This document shows, one piece after another, positions 19,071 through 27,543 of a DNA stretch of 45,687 nucleotides. Each line of letters starts with the position of its first letter. Position 1 is the stretch's first letter. The notes beneath the pieces are model-generated. The model was not told the origin of the DNA, searched no databases, and saw nothing but the letters and a program-made list of their open reading frames with translations. The stretch covers positions 1 through 45,687 of the forward strand of contig JAJCYY010000069.1 of assembly GCA_029262735.1 (NCBI GenBank). The letters run 5' to 3'. Origin of the DNA: Chloroflexota bacterium (GTDB taxonomy: Bacteria; Chloroflexota; Dehalococcoidia; Lucifugimonadales; Lucifugimonadaceae). The translations under genes were made by a program, and so were the position numbers.

Positions 19071-19610
19071 CTAGCGACCTGCGGCCAGTTCGTCTCGTAA
19101 AGCCCGGAGCCTTGTGCGGGTGCTGCCATCAATTAGCCTGTCACCGACCCTGGCGATCACTCCGCCTACAATCTCCGGGTCCAGTCTCTCGCTCAATATC
19201 ACCGCTTTTCGGTCGACCAGCGCAGCCAATCCCTCGGCAACTCGCTGCTTCCTTGCATCGTCCAGTGGCACCGCAGTCACAACCTCGGCCCGTGCCGTTC
19301 CGCGGCTGTCGTCAGCCATTCCTGTGAACGCCTCGACCGCACGGCCGAACTTCATGATGTCTCCCCGGAGCACCATGAGCGAAACCATGTTGCGGATTAA
19401 CGGCGCAACCTCCGGCAGAAGAGTGGTCACTCCGTCCAGCTTCACGCTCTCAGGCACCTGCGGAGCAGACAGGAGCGCATTCACGTCTGCGTCCTGCAAT
19501 ACCTCCTGCACGCGCTGAAGATCGGCCTCCCACCTGTCCACTCCTTCATTCTCGAGTGCAAGTGAAAATGCCGCCTGTGCGTATCTTCTGGGAGTTGCTC
19601 CCGCCATCAT
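19071..19610 (-). CDS. atpH: ATP synthase delta subunit
   Basis: 179 residues; the peripheral-stalk OSCP homologue joining F1 to the b subunits. RRYAQAAFSLALENEGVDRWEADL is the conserved first helix, and the C-terminal DPEIVGGVIARVGDRLIDGSTRTRLRALRDEL is the family signature. Two ATGs stand in tandem at 19610 and 19607; GGGAACGGAG just upstream suits either. Confidence 0.95.
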   Translation of the reverse strand: MMAGATPRRYAQAAFSLALENEGVDRWEADLQRVQEVLQDADVNALLSAPQVPESVKLDGVTTLLPEVAPLIRNMVSLMVLRGDIMKFGRAVEAFTGMADDSRGTARAEVVTAVPLDDARKQRVAEGLAALVDRKAVILSERLDPEIVGGVIARVGDRLIDGSTRTRLRALRDELAAGR

Positions 19611-19649
19611 TCTCCGTTCCCGTCACAGGTCTCAGACCTGCAAAGAGCT

Positions 19650-20150
19650 TCAGTTCTGCCTGTTGGAAAGACCTTCCTCAAGAACGCTGTCGATCAGCTC
19701 CTGGTGTCGCGTCGCATCGAGCTCACGCTCAACCACTCGCTCCGCTGCCAGGACGGCCAGTCCAGCGAACTCACGCCGCAGGTCCTCTATCGCCGAGTCA
19801 CGCTGCTGCGCGATGTCTGCCTCTGCCCGGGCGATGATCTCCTCGCCCTGCTGGCGAGACCGCTCTGCGATCTGCTCGCCCGCCCGCTTCGCAGCCTCCT
19901 GCGCCTCGGCGATCAGTTTCTGGCCGTCAAGCCGAGCGTTCGTCATCTCCTGCTCGGTAGCCGCCGCAGAAGACGCTGCTTCGACGCTGGCTCGTTCGGC
20001 AGCCTCAAGGCTCTCCTTGATTCGATCGGCGCGTTGATCCAGCATCCTCGTAATCGGCCCGTACAGGAAGTAGTACAGGACAACCATGAGGATCGTGAAG
20101 CTGATCAGCTGAGTCAGCAGACCAGGTAAATTTATTCCCAGTGCTTCCAT
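19650..20150 (-). CDS. atpF: ATP synthase b subunit
   Basis: 166 residues: one N-terminal membrane helix (about 9-30, LLTQLISFTILMVVLYYFLY) and a long charged coiled coil (AADRIKESLEAAERASVEAA ...) forming the peripheral stalk. GGAGAGG precedes ATG 20150. Only one b gene is seen, so the stalk is presumably a b homodimer. It is separated from atpE by a 102-bp gap holding a stable hairpin. Confidence 0.95.
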   Translation of the reverse strand: MEALGINLPGLLTQLISFTILMVVLYYFLYGPITRMLDQRADRIKESLEAAERASVEAASSAAATEQEMTNARLDGQKLIAEAQEAAKRAGEQIAERSRQQGEEIIARAEADIAQQRDSAIEDLRREFAGLAVLAAERVVERELDATRHQELIDSVLEEGLSNRQN

Positions 20151-20176
20151 AGCCCTCTCCGCAGTGATCTGTGACC

Positions 20177-20206
20177 GCCGGCCATGAGACCTCGCTCACG
20201 ACCGGC
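20177..20206 (-). other. 12-bp mRNA hairpin between atpE and atpF
   Basis: On the minus-strand transcript GCCGGTCGUGAG pairs with CUCAUGGCCGGC around a 6-nt loop: ten Watson-Crick and two G-U pairs. It begins 46 nt after the atpE stop and ends 26 nt before the atpF start. Without a U-tract it is more likely a 3' stabiliser or processing element than a terminator. Confidence 0.55.
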
Positions 20207-20252
20207 AATCGTTTAGCTGCGTTGCCTTATCAGGCAGTCTCGTTACCCGTCG

Positions 20253-20647
<395 letters not shown>

Positions 20648-20663
20648 GACAGCCGTTAATTCG

Positions 20664-22058
20664 TTAGTGCGCCCCTTCTTCTGTCACCTGTGAACCTTGA
20701 GCGCCGTGTTCTTCATCGTGTTCGTCATCGTGGCCACCATGCGCCAGTATCGCCAGCGAACCAAATATCAGTGTCAACACAGAGAAGATAGCCGCCTGGA
20801 TGACTCCGACGAACAGTTCCAGTCCGAGGAACGGAATAATGCCAATCAGCGGCAGCAGGAATCCCATGGCGATTAAGAGAATCTCTCCGGCGAACATATT
20901 TCCAAAGAGACGGAATGTGAAAGAGATGATCTTGATGAACTCGCCGATCAGTTCGAGCACACCGACGAACGCGCCGATCGGGTCCTTGATCGGATTGATG
21001 ATGAACTTCCCACCGTAGCCTTTGAAGCCCAACGCCCGGAAACCCCAGAATTGAACACTGATCATTGCGAATATGGCAATGGCGAGAGTTGTATTCAGGT
21101 CTGTGCTGGCGCCGCGAAAGAACGGAACGAGCAGGCCAGGGCGACCGTCTGCAATGTCTTCGGCAGTCCAGTCCTGATCCTCTTCCGGTGCGACACCGGG
21201 TCGAACCTCAGGGTTCTCAACAGCGTGAATGAAATCTTCGATAGCAGATTCGTTGTGGAAATCTGAAGGCCGTTGGATGAGCTGGTTGACCCTGACCTTG
21301 TACTGCTCACCTTTCCCGAGTTGGATTAACCCCACCCCGGATGAGCCGGTGAAGACCACCAGCTTGTCCTCGCCGTGCTCTGCCATGAACTCGACTACCG
21401 CCTCATCGATGGCGTCGATGTCGTGGTCATCTGTTCCGTGGACGACGTAGTCCTCGAAGAAGCTGGCGAATCCCTTCTTCTTGAGTTCTTTCGCAAGGTC
21501 TGACTCATCGTGAGCCTTGAGCTCCTTGGCAATCTTTATCTCGGCAAATTCCTCAAGCGACTCGATTCGCCCGATGCTGCCGACGCCCGGGAGTGTTCCG
21601 AGCCAGTTGGAGAACAGAACACCGAGGAAAATTGCGGTCACAACGGGCAGGAACATCCGGCCCTTTTTGCCTCCACCGGCCTTTTCTGCAAGCTCAATGA
21701 AGAACTCGAAAAACGTCTCGAACAGGTTCTGCCACCTGCCGGGAACGTCCTTCATGTTCCGGGTTGCAAGGAATATCAGGAAGAAGATGACGAGGATCGC
21801 CAGCCAGAACATCACGAATGTGTTCATTAACTGGTAGCCGCCGATTTCGACGATGTATTCAGCGGGGAGCTGAATCAGCGGAATAGGACCACCGAGGAAT
21901 CCGAGTCCAAATGAGGCGCCGAGTGCGCCGCCCAGGACCGAAGTAAAGAGAATTGCCACCGCAAGAACGGCGGCGAGAAGTAGTTTGGGGTTAGAGGTTA
22001 GTTTCCCCAATGGTCCCTGATTTGCCCTTTTTGTAGGTCCGTGCCGGACCGTCGTCAA
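20664..22058 (-). CDS. atpB: ATP synthase a subunit with a large hydrophilic insertion
   Basis: The proton channel of Fo. The essential Arg is R383 in FTFRLFGNMFAGEI, and the usual helices are present (about 26-48, 79-98, 135-157, 320-340, 362-381, 391-440). At 464 residues it is far longer than the usual 230-300. The excess is residues ~161-308: a charged, non-membrane domain between the GVLFSNWLGTLPGVG helix and VPFFRGASTDLNTTL. By comparison with E. coli subunit a this loop should face the outside. The C-terminus is His/Asp/Glu-rich (HGGHDDEHDEEHG). Start TTG 22058 overlaps the preceding stop as TTGA, which supports translational coupling. Confidence 0.93.
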   Translation of the reverse strand: MTTVRHGPTKRANQGPLGKLTSNPKLLLAAVLAVAILFTSVLGGALGASFGLGFLGGPIPLIQLPAEYIVEIGGYQLMNTFVMFWLAILVIFFLIFLATRNMKDVPGRWQNLFETFFEFFIELAEKAGGGKKGRMFLPVVTAIFLGVLFSNWLGTLPGVGSIGRIESLEEFAEIKIAKELKAHDESDLAKELKKKGFASFFEDYVVHGTDDHDIDAIDEAVVEFMAEHGEDKLVVFTGSSGVGLIQLGKGEQYKVRVNQLIQRPSDFHNESAIEDFIHAVENPEVRPGVAPEEDQDWTAEDIADGRPGLLVPFFRGASTDLNTTLAIAIFAMISVQFWGFRALGFKGYGGKFIINPIKDPIGAFVGVLELIGEFIKIISFTFRLFGNMFAGEILLIAMGFLLPLIGIIPFLGLELFVGVIQAAIFSVLTLIFGSLAILAHGGHDDEHDEEHGAQGSQVTEEGAH

Positions 22059-22366
22059 CGCTTTGTGCGCTGCCGTCCAAATGCGCTCAGTAGTCTGATC
22101 ATGCCGACGAAAGCCGCCACCACGCCCAGAAGCAGGCCCAGTAGCAGCAACACCGGCTCGGTGCCAAACTGCCTGTCAAGCAGCCAGCCTGCGCCTATCC
22201 CAGCCCCAATGCTGCCCACAACATACCAGCCGATACCGGAAATCCGGGCCAGGAGAACTGCAGTTTCCTGCCAGCTTTCGGCGTTCGAACGCTGTTGACC
22301 TGAACCGTCCCGGTCTCCGTTGCCGTCTTCGCCATTTTCTCGCGGTGGTCCGGGAGTCTCAGGCAA
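22055..22366 (-). CDS. AtpZ/AtpI-like small membrane protein, first gene of the atp operon
   Basis: A 103-residue protein: a polar Gly/Asn/Arg-rich N-terminus, then two membrane helices (about 47-65 ISGIGWYVVGSIGAGIGAGWLLD and 70-90 VLLLLGLLLGVVAAFVGMI). The GWLLDRQFGTEPVLLLLG pattern is typical of AtpZ/AtpI proteins encoded ahead of atpB, thought to help c-ring assembly or Mg2+ supply. I cannot distinguish the two subfamilies. The TTG start at 22366 has ACGAGG eight bases upstream. The stop overlaps the atpB start. The predicted operon promoter lies just upstream. Confidence 0.82.
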   Translation of the reverse strand: MPETPGPPRENGEDGNGDRDGSGQQRSNAESWQETAVLLARISGIGWYVVGSIGAGIGAGWLLDRQFGTEPVLLLLGLLLGVVAAFVGMIRLLSAFGRQRTKR

Positions 22367-22393
22367 CGGTTAGCCTCGTCTGGTTTCGTCGAG

Positions 22394-22427
22394 TGTGAAC
22401 AATATCACAAATGCATACCCTCGCCAA
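22394..22427 (-). promoter_or_regulatory. atp operon promoter with CRP/FNR-type palindrome on the -10 box
   Basis: Minus strand: TTGGCG (22427-22422), a 17-bp spacer, then TATTGT (22404-22399) form a plausible sigma-70-type promoter ending about 33 bp before the atpZ/I start. The -10 hexamer is exactly the 6-bp centre of TGTGA-N6-TCACA (22394-22409), the consensus of CRP-family sites. Bound protein would block RNA polymerase, so this would be a repression site. Sequence match is direct; the regulator is inferred. Confidence 0.5.
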
Positions 22428-23087
22428 CATGGGATTGCGAAATCCGCAACGGCCGTCGAATTCTGGGGATCCATCTGTGAATGCAAGCTGGTCTACATCG
22501 CAACTCAGCCAGGTTCGGTCACCCTAGCTTGGACCAAACGCATGGGCTGAGAAGCATCTTATTCGATCAGCCAAGCATCTATATTTGAGGTGAAGACCGA
22601 CCTGTTCACGGACTATCGCACCTGTGCGTGGTGTCTGCAACACTGAGTACCGGTCAGTTGGCCCAGAGGCCAGATAAAAGATTAGAAGATGCAACTTCTC
22701 ATTACAGACGGCGCAAAACGCAACCTGAGCAATCGAGAGCGGCCGGTTGCGCTCGACTACCTGGATGCCGTCGGTTGAGGTGGCCACGCCAGGGTGTCGG
22801 TCGACACCTACGCAAGGAAGACCAACCTGAGCGCATATCGAAAGGTGCGTGAAGAGGGTGTCGAGCTTCTTGTCTCGAAGGCGCTCGCAGCGAAGGCCGT
22901 CGCCCTTCTCATCGAAGAGAAGGGATTTCTGTGGTTCAAATGGCTGGCCGTGCGAGCCCAACTCGCAGGTCACCATGCTTGAAGCCACTGATCTCATCCG
23001 CCGTGAGCGGACTCAATCCCTACAACTGCCGACCGGACGAACCTTCGTCTCGACCGTGCGCGGTTCGTGCCGCGCTGGCGCACTCGC
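22428..23087. other. 660-bp stretch without a convincing gene
   Basis: Several short open frames occur (for example plus 22794-22982 encoding a ~62-residue Ala/Leu/Lys-rich peptide, and minus 22524-22997), but none has a Shine-Dalgarno and family match. The plus-strand coding-like segments around 22690-23090 shift frame twice, which could mark a decayed gene. No tRNA cloverleaf, repeat or IS end was found. It separates the atp promoter from the membrane gene at 23088. Confidence 0.5.
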
Positions 23088-23558
23088 CTAGATGAACGCT
23101 TCGTAGAAAGCGCCGACCAGGACCCCGAATATCACGTGGACCATGACGAAGCCGATGGTCGTCGCTCGCGGGTAGTTGAGTGCCATGACGCCCGGCGCCT
23201 CAACAATTCCGTCCTTAATGCCGCGGTGCATCGAGGGCATCATCCCGAACGCCATCCCGCTGATCGCAGCGTGCACCAGTCCGAACAGAATTCCCCACGC
23301 AGCAAGCGAACTGTCGATGTCAAAGACGTTGAAAAATGCGACATGGATGAGGGCAAAGACTATGCTTGCGCCAAGGTGCGCCATGAGACCGACCGGGTAG
23401 GTCATGCCCCTTAACGGCATCATCATGGTGCCCATCAGCTTTAAGAGATCCATCTTCATGTGACGCGGCATCATGGCAAGTCCCATGTAGATTGGAACGA
23501 TCATGACGAGACCGGCCAAAACTCCCGCTGCCACGGCTGCTCCGGTGTTGAACTCCAT
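23088..23558 (-). CDS. Small four-helix membrane protein with intramembrane histidines
   Basis: Family not identified with confidence. The 156-residue product from ATG 23558 (AGGAG eight bases upstream) has four hydrophobic helices, about 6-30, 48-75, 83-107 and 126-152. His residues lie inside helices 2-4 (MAHLGASIVFALIHV, LFGLVHAAISG, GFVMVHVIFG), together with many Met. Such spaced His/Met could bind metal or heme, but no known motif is complete. An open frame continues upstream to 23687 without a start signal. It is divergent from the radical SAM gene. Confidence 0.7.
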   Translation of the reverse strand: MEFNTGAAVAAGVLAGLVMIVPIYMGLAMMPRHMKMDLLKLMGTMMMPLRGMTYPVGLMAHLGASIVFALIHVAFFNVFDIDSSLAAWGILFGLVHAAISGMAFGMMPSMHRGIKDGIVEAPGVMALNYPRATTIGFVMVHVIFGVLVGAFYEAFI

Positions 23559-23788
23559 GCTCCGGACTCCTGATTGACACTGGCAAATTCGGGTCGGTCG
23601 GATTCCGTGCCCCGTAACCTGTCTGATGCCCATTGCGGAAAAGGCGGCGCGGCGTCTCCAACTGGTTCCCAATCGCTTCAAGGTCATGCGGCATCAAAAC
23701 CATAGGAAGCGGTCGGGTTAGTGTCTCCCGGCGCAACTCACCTGCCGTAAGTGCGGCCAACACGGGGCACATTAGCCAGGAGTGATTT

Positions 23789-25321
23789 TTGACGCGAGCT
23801 AAGGACCGAGTCGACAAGAAAAAGACTACGAAATCAGCCGCACCGCAGACGAAGCGGGTGATGGAGACGGCCGATTCTGTGTTCTACGAGTTGACGAGGA
23901 CCATGTGTCCTGAGTGCAAGGAGATCATCAACGGCGAGATCCACCTGAAAGACGGTCAGGTGATTATGCGGAAGCGATGTCTCGCAGGCTGCAACGACGG
24001 TAAGGTGCTGGAGGTTCTGATCTCTCCAGACGCCGAGGGCTACGTCAACAGCCTGAAGTACAACAAACCCGGGACTATACCGCTCGAGTTCAGCACGGAG
24101 ATCAAGGATGGATGCCCCTACGACTGTGGGCTGTGTCCCGACCACAAGCAGCATGCGTGCCTCGTGCTCATCGAGGTGAACACCGCCTGCAACCTGGCCT
24201 GTCCGACTTGCTTTGCAAACGCCGGTCCCGGTTACAACATCACGATGGACGAGTGCGAGACGATGCTGGACACGTTCGTCCGCACCGAGGCGGACCCTGA
24301 GTCTGTCCAGTTCTCCGGCGGCGAGCCGACGCTGCACCCGCAGCTTTTCGACATGATTCGCATGGCAAAGGCGAAAGGCATTCGCCACATCATGGTCAAC
24401 ACGAACGGTCTCCGCATCGTGCGAGACCCGGAATGGGCGAAAGAGTTCGCAGCGCTCGACCCAACGATCTATTTCCAGTTCGACGGCCTGCGAGACGAGA
24501 CCTATGTGACGCTCCGTGGCGAGCCGCTGCTGGAAGAAAAATTACAGGTTCTGGACCGGCTCGCGGAATTCGGTCTGAACACGATTCTCGTTGCGGCCGT
24601 GGAGCGGGATGTCAACGAGGAAGAAGTGCCCGGCCTGATCAAGTTCGGGCTGGAGCATCCGGCGGTGCGAGCGGTCATGTTCCAGCCGGTAACTCACACG
24701 GGTCGGCACCTGGAGTTCGATCCGATGAACCGCGTCACAATCCCGGAGGTCATCGAGCGCATCGATGGCGGCACCGACGGGATGTTTGTGAAGACGGACT
24801 TCGTGCCTGTGCCATGCTGCCACCCGGGTTGCCAGTCAATCACATACGCTTACATCGACGACGATGGCACGGTCACGCCGTTGCCAAGGATCGTCGATGT
24901 CGACGAGTATCTCGACTACATCACAAACCGTGCGATGCCGGAACTGACGAACGATGTGAAGGGTGCCCTGGAGGCGTTGTGGTCGTCATCGGCGACACCC
25001 GGTTCAGACAAGACGACAGACAGCTTCTGTGCAGCATGCGGCGACATCTCATTGCACGGCTTCAAGCACTCTGACATAGCGAAGCATCTATTCTCGATCA
25101 GCATTAAGGACTTCCAGGACCCTTATACGTTCGACATCAAGAAACTCATGAAGTGCTGCGTGGAGATTGCAACGCCGGACGGAAGGCTGATCCCGTTTTG
25201 CTCATACAACAACGTGGGATATCGCGAAGAGGTGCGTGATGAGATGGTGAAGCAGAGAGCGCGCGAACGGATAGCTCGAGTATCTGGCCCGAAGGTCCGA
25301 ACTAACGGGAAGCGGACATGA
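23789..25321 (+). CDS. Radical SAM protein of the tetraether synthase (Tes/MJ0619)-like family
   Basis: 510 residues from TTG 23789 (AGGAG six bases upstream). An N-terminal rubredoxin-like Cys set (C40, C43, C64, C68) is followed by CPYDCGLCPDH (C109, C113, C116). The radical SAM cluster is CNLACPTC (C134, C138, C141), with QFSGGEPT (174-181) and NTNGLRI. A region reading DFVPVPCCHPGC (337-348) comes next. More cysteines occur in CAACG (414-417), KCC (455-457) and IPFCS (471). This order, and especially the FxPVPC motif, matches archaeal Tes, which joins lipid tails by sp3 C-C coupling, and its methyltransferase-like relatives. The substrate here is unknown. The stop overlaps the SRPBCC gene (ATGA). 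Confidence 0.85.
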   Translation: MTRAKDRVDKKKTTKSAAPQTKRVMETADSVFYELTRTMCPECKEIINGEIHLKDGQVIMRKRCLAGCNDGKVLEVLISPDAEGYVNSLKYNKPGTIPLEFSTEIKDGCPYDCGLCPDHKQHACLVLIEVNTACNLACPTCFANAGPGYNITMDECETMLDTFVRTEADPESVQFSGGEPTLHPQLFDMIRMAKAKGIRHIMVNTNGLRIVRDPEWAKEFAALDPTIYFQFDGLRDETYVTLRGEPLLEEKLQVLDRLAEFGLNTILVAAVERDVNEEEVPGLIKFGLEHPAVRAVMFQPVTHTGRHLEFDPMNRVTIPEVIERIDGGTDGMFVKTDFVPVPCCHPGCQSITYAYIDDDGTVTPLPRIVDVDEYLDYITNRAMPELTNDVKGALEALWSSSATPGSDKTTDSFCAACGDISLHGFKHSDIAKHLFSISIKDFQDPYTFDIKKLMKCCVEIATPDGRLIPFCSYNNVGYREEVRDEMVKQRARERIARVSGPKVRTNGKRT

Positions 25322-25845
25322 CCATCAAGCCGATTGAGTTGCAACCGGCTGAGGTCCACATCCATGCGGATCGGAGGCTGGCGTTTCAGGTCGTCACCGC
25401 ATTCGGCGCCGCAATGTCGGAGAACGGCGCCCCGCCGCCACAGGTTCTACAGGACGAGGGCGACCGGAAGCTGGTGGCGTTCTCGACACCCGTAATGCTT
25501 CTCGGGATGAGCAAGACCTTCCCGACGACCGAATGGCTGACGATGCGGGAGCCGGAGCAGATCGACTTCAGCCTGGTTCCGGGCAATGGACCGATCACCG
25601 GCGGGCTGAAGATGTTGGAGGACCGGTTCACGTTCGAGGACCGGAGCGGTTGCACTCTGATGCGGTACGAGAGCACGTTTGCCATCCGCTGGTCTTGGCC
25701 GGGCTGGCTGCTGGGCAAACTGCTGTTCGCCCCTGCAATCAAATCCCACATGCGGCATCACCTCGACGACGTGAAGATGATGATCGAGGAGCGTGCAAAG
25801 CGGAGTCGTGTCTATCCGCAGTTGGAGAGCTGTCCGGAGATGTAA
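25318..25845 (+). CDS. SRPBCC-like protein coupled to the radical SAM gene
   Basis: 175 residues, starting in an ATGA overlap with the radical SAM stop. The N-terminus AEVHIHADRRLAFQVVTAFG, the ILLG-type strands and the long C-terminal helix FAPAIKSHMRHHLDDVKMMIEERAK fit the START/SRPBCC helix-grip fold, which binds hydrophobic molecules in a cavity. WSWPGWLLGKLLFAP is notably hydrophobic and could touch the membrane. The assignment rests on overall pattern, without a diagnostic motif. Tight coupling suggests that it presents or accepts the radical SAM substrate. Confidence 0.68.
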   Translation: MTIKPIELQPAEVHIHADRRLAFQVVTAFGAAMSENGAPPPQVLQDEGDRKLVAFSTPVMLLGMSKTFPTTEWLTMREPEQIDFSLVPGNGPITGGLKMLEDRFTFEDRSGCTLMRYESTFAIRWSWPGWLLGKLLFAPAIKSHMRHHLDDVKMMIEERAKRSRVYPQLESCPEM

Positions 25846-25922
25846 TCAGTGCCAGTGTTTCACGTCGTGATGAGCATCGGATCGGGCAGGCTGAGTGGAG
25901 GGACGAAATTGAGGGGAGTTGA

Positions 25923-26738
25923 ATGAACGCAAACGAACAACCGACCGCGGTTCTGGACACACAGTCGATCGCAGCGTGCTGCACAACCGTCTATTCCCAC
26001 CCGCTGGCGTCATGGCTCCTGGGAGAGTCGTTGCACCCCGGTGGCCTGGCGTTGACAGACAGGCTGGCCGACTTTGCGGGAATTGGCATCGACAGTTGCG
26101 TGCTGGATGCCGGTTGCGGTCACGGCTCGTCTTCTGTTCATCTTGCTGCTCGGCGTGGCTGTGAAGTTAAGGGAATTACACTCGAATCCGCCGGAGTAGA
26201 GGCTGCGCGTAAGAGGGCGGAGGTCCAGGGTTTGACCAGCGCCGTCAGTTTCGAACAGGCGGATGTTCAGGACTGCGTTTTCGAAGAAGGCCGTTATGAC
26301 ACGGTGCTGATGGAATGTGTCCTGTCGACGCTCGACCGCAAGTCGGAGACGCTGGAACGGCTGTGCCGGATGCTGCCTTCGGGTGGTCGGATCGCTCTCA
26401 CAGATGTGACCGTGCACGGTCAGCTTCCTCGTGATTTGAGTGGCGTAGTTGCCGCTGCGTTGTGCATAGGCGATGCCCTCAGTCATGACGAGTATGTCGA
26501 ATTGATCTGCACCGCGGGCTTTGAGGTCATAGTCACAGAAGATGTGAACCAGGTAGCCGTTGAGTTCGTGGAGAGGCTCAGGACTGCATTGTTGATGGCC
26601 GAAGCCGCCGTTGGCCTGGGGAAGTTGGACGTGAGCATTGAGTCGATCAGGCAGGTGCGCGAGCTGGTTAAGGTAGCGCAGTCGTACGTTGCGGACGGTA
26701 CGTTGAGCTACGGCTTGATCGTGGGAGAGAAGCCGTGA
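25923..26738 (+). CDS. Class I SAM-dependent methyltransferase
   Basis: 271 residues from ATG 25923 with AGGGGAG upstream. Motif I is VLDAGCGHGSSSVHLA, followed by GITLESAGV, VSFEQADVQD and LPSGGRIALTDVTV, as in the UbiE/Methyltransf_11 group acting on small molecules, quinones or lipids. The C-terminal ~90 residues, with GDALSHDEYVELICTAGFEVIVTEDV, also fit that group. It is the third plus-strand gene after the Tes-like protein, 77 bp from the SRPBCC gene. Whether it shares their pathway is inference. Confidence 0.85.
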   Translation: MNANEQPTAVLDTQSIAACCTTVYSHPLASWLLGESLHPGGLALTDRLADFAGIGIDSCVLDAGCGHGSSSVHLAARRGCEVKGITLESAGVEAARKRAEVQGLTSAVSFEQADVQDCVFEEGRYDTVLMECVLSTLDRKSETLERLCRMLPSGGRIALTDVTVHGQLPRDLSGVVAAALCIGDALSHDEYVELICTAGFEVIVTEDVNQVAVEFVERLRTALLMAEAAVGLGKLDVSIESIRQVRELVKVAQSYVADGTLSYGLIVGEKP

Positions 26739-26760
26739 CGCGTAACTCTCAGGTGAGTCG

Positions 26761-27504
26761 ATGAAAAGCAAGTTTCCCGCAGCGCCGGAAACTCTGCCGT
26801 TCCTGACCGAGGAGCAGATGCGCGAGGTCGACCGCGCCATGATCGACGACTTTGGCGTTTCGCTGCTACAGATGATGGAGAACGCAGGTCGCAACCTTGC
26901 CATCGTAGCGCGTGACAGGTTTTTCGGTGGCGATCCACAGGGCAAGCGCGTAGCTGTACTCGCGGGTCCTGGCGGAAACGGTGGCGGAGGGCTGGCCGGG
27001 GCACGGCACCTTGCGAACGCGGGCGCCGACGTCCATGTGCTTCTTGCCGCGCCACGCAAAAATTTTTCCGAGGCCGCTGCTGCCCAGCTCAACGTGCTCG
27101 AACGCTCAGGCCACTCAGTGGCAGAATTCGCTGAGTCCCAACTGCCCAACGCAGACCTGTTCGTCGACGCCATATTTGGGTACAGCATGAAAGGCAACCC
27201 GCGTGAGCCTGCGGCGAGTCTGATCCGTGCCGTCAACTCTCATATTGCGCCCATCTTGTCGAACGACGTTCCAAGCGGCGTCGAGGTCACATCCGGCAGA
27301 GTAGGCGAACCGGCGATTAACGCCACGGCAACGCTGACGATCGCTCTGCCAAAGACCGGACTACGCGAAGATGCGGCCCGACCCCATGTCGGTGAACTCT
27401 ACCTTGGAGATATCACGGTCCCGCCCCAGCTGTACGCCGCTAGCTTCCCGGAGATGGGAGACATTCGCCCGTTCGGTTCGAGTCATGTGGTCCGAGTGTG
27501 GTAG
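26761..27504 (+). CDS. YjeF N-terminal domain protein (NAD(P)H-hydrate epimerase-like)
   Basis: 247 residues, a stand-alone YjeF_N domain with no kinase (dehydratase) half. Markers: LTEEQMREVDRAMIDDFGVSLLQMMENAGR, AGPGGNGGGGLAGARHL (69-83), DAIFGYSMKGNPREP, SNDVPSGVEVTSG and ALPKTGL. The usual NNGGDGL loop reads GNGGGGL here: the Asp at about residue 76 is Gly. The catalytic-region Asp of DVPSG is kept. In known epimerases the loop binds the NAD(P)HX phosphates, so activity is uncertain; non-epimerase YjeF_N proteins also exist. It begins 22 bp after the methyltransferase stop, with AGGTGAG upstream. Confidence 0.82.
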   Translation: MKSKFPAAPETLPFLTEEQMREVDRAMIDDFGVSLLQMMENAGRNLAIVARDRFFGGDPQGKRVAVLAGPGGNGGGGLAGARHLANAGADVHVLLAAPRKNFSEAAAAQLNVLERSGHSVAEFAESQLPNADLFVDAIFGYSMKGNPREPAASLIRAVNSHIAPILSNDVPSGVEVTSGRVGEPAINATATLTIALPKTGLREDAARPHVGELYLGDITVPPQLYAASFPEMGDIRPFGSSHVVRVW

Positions 27505-27543
27505 TTCGGCCACTCAACACCAGTATCTAACGCCGCCCGCTGC

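Noticed and set aside
22524..22997. 157-codon minus-strand open frame
   Set aside because: No ribosome-binding site, no recognisable motif and an irregular residue mix; it lies in the apparently non-coding stretch.
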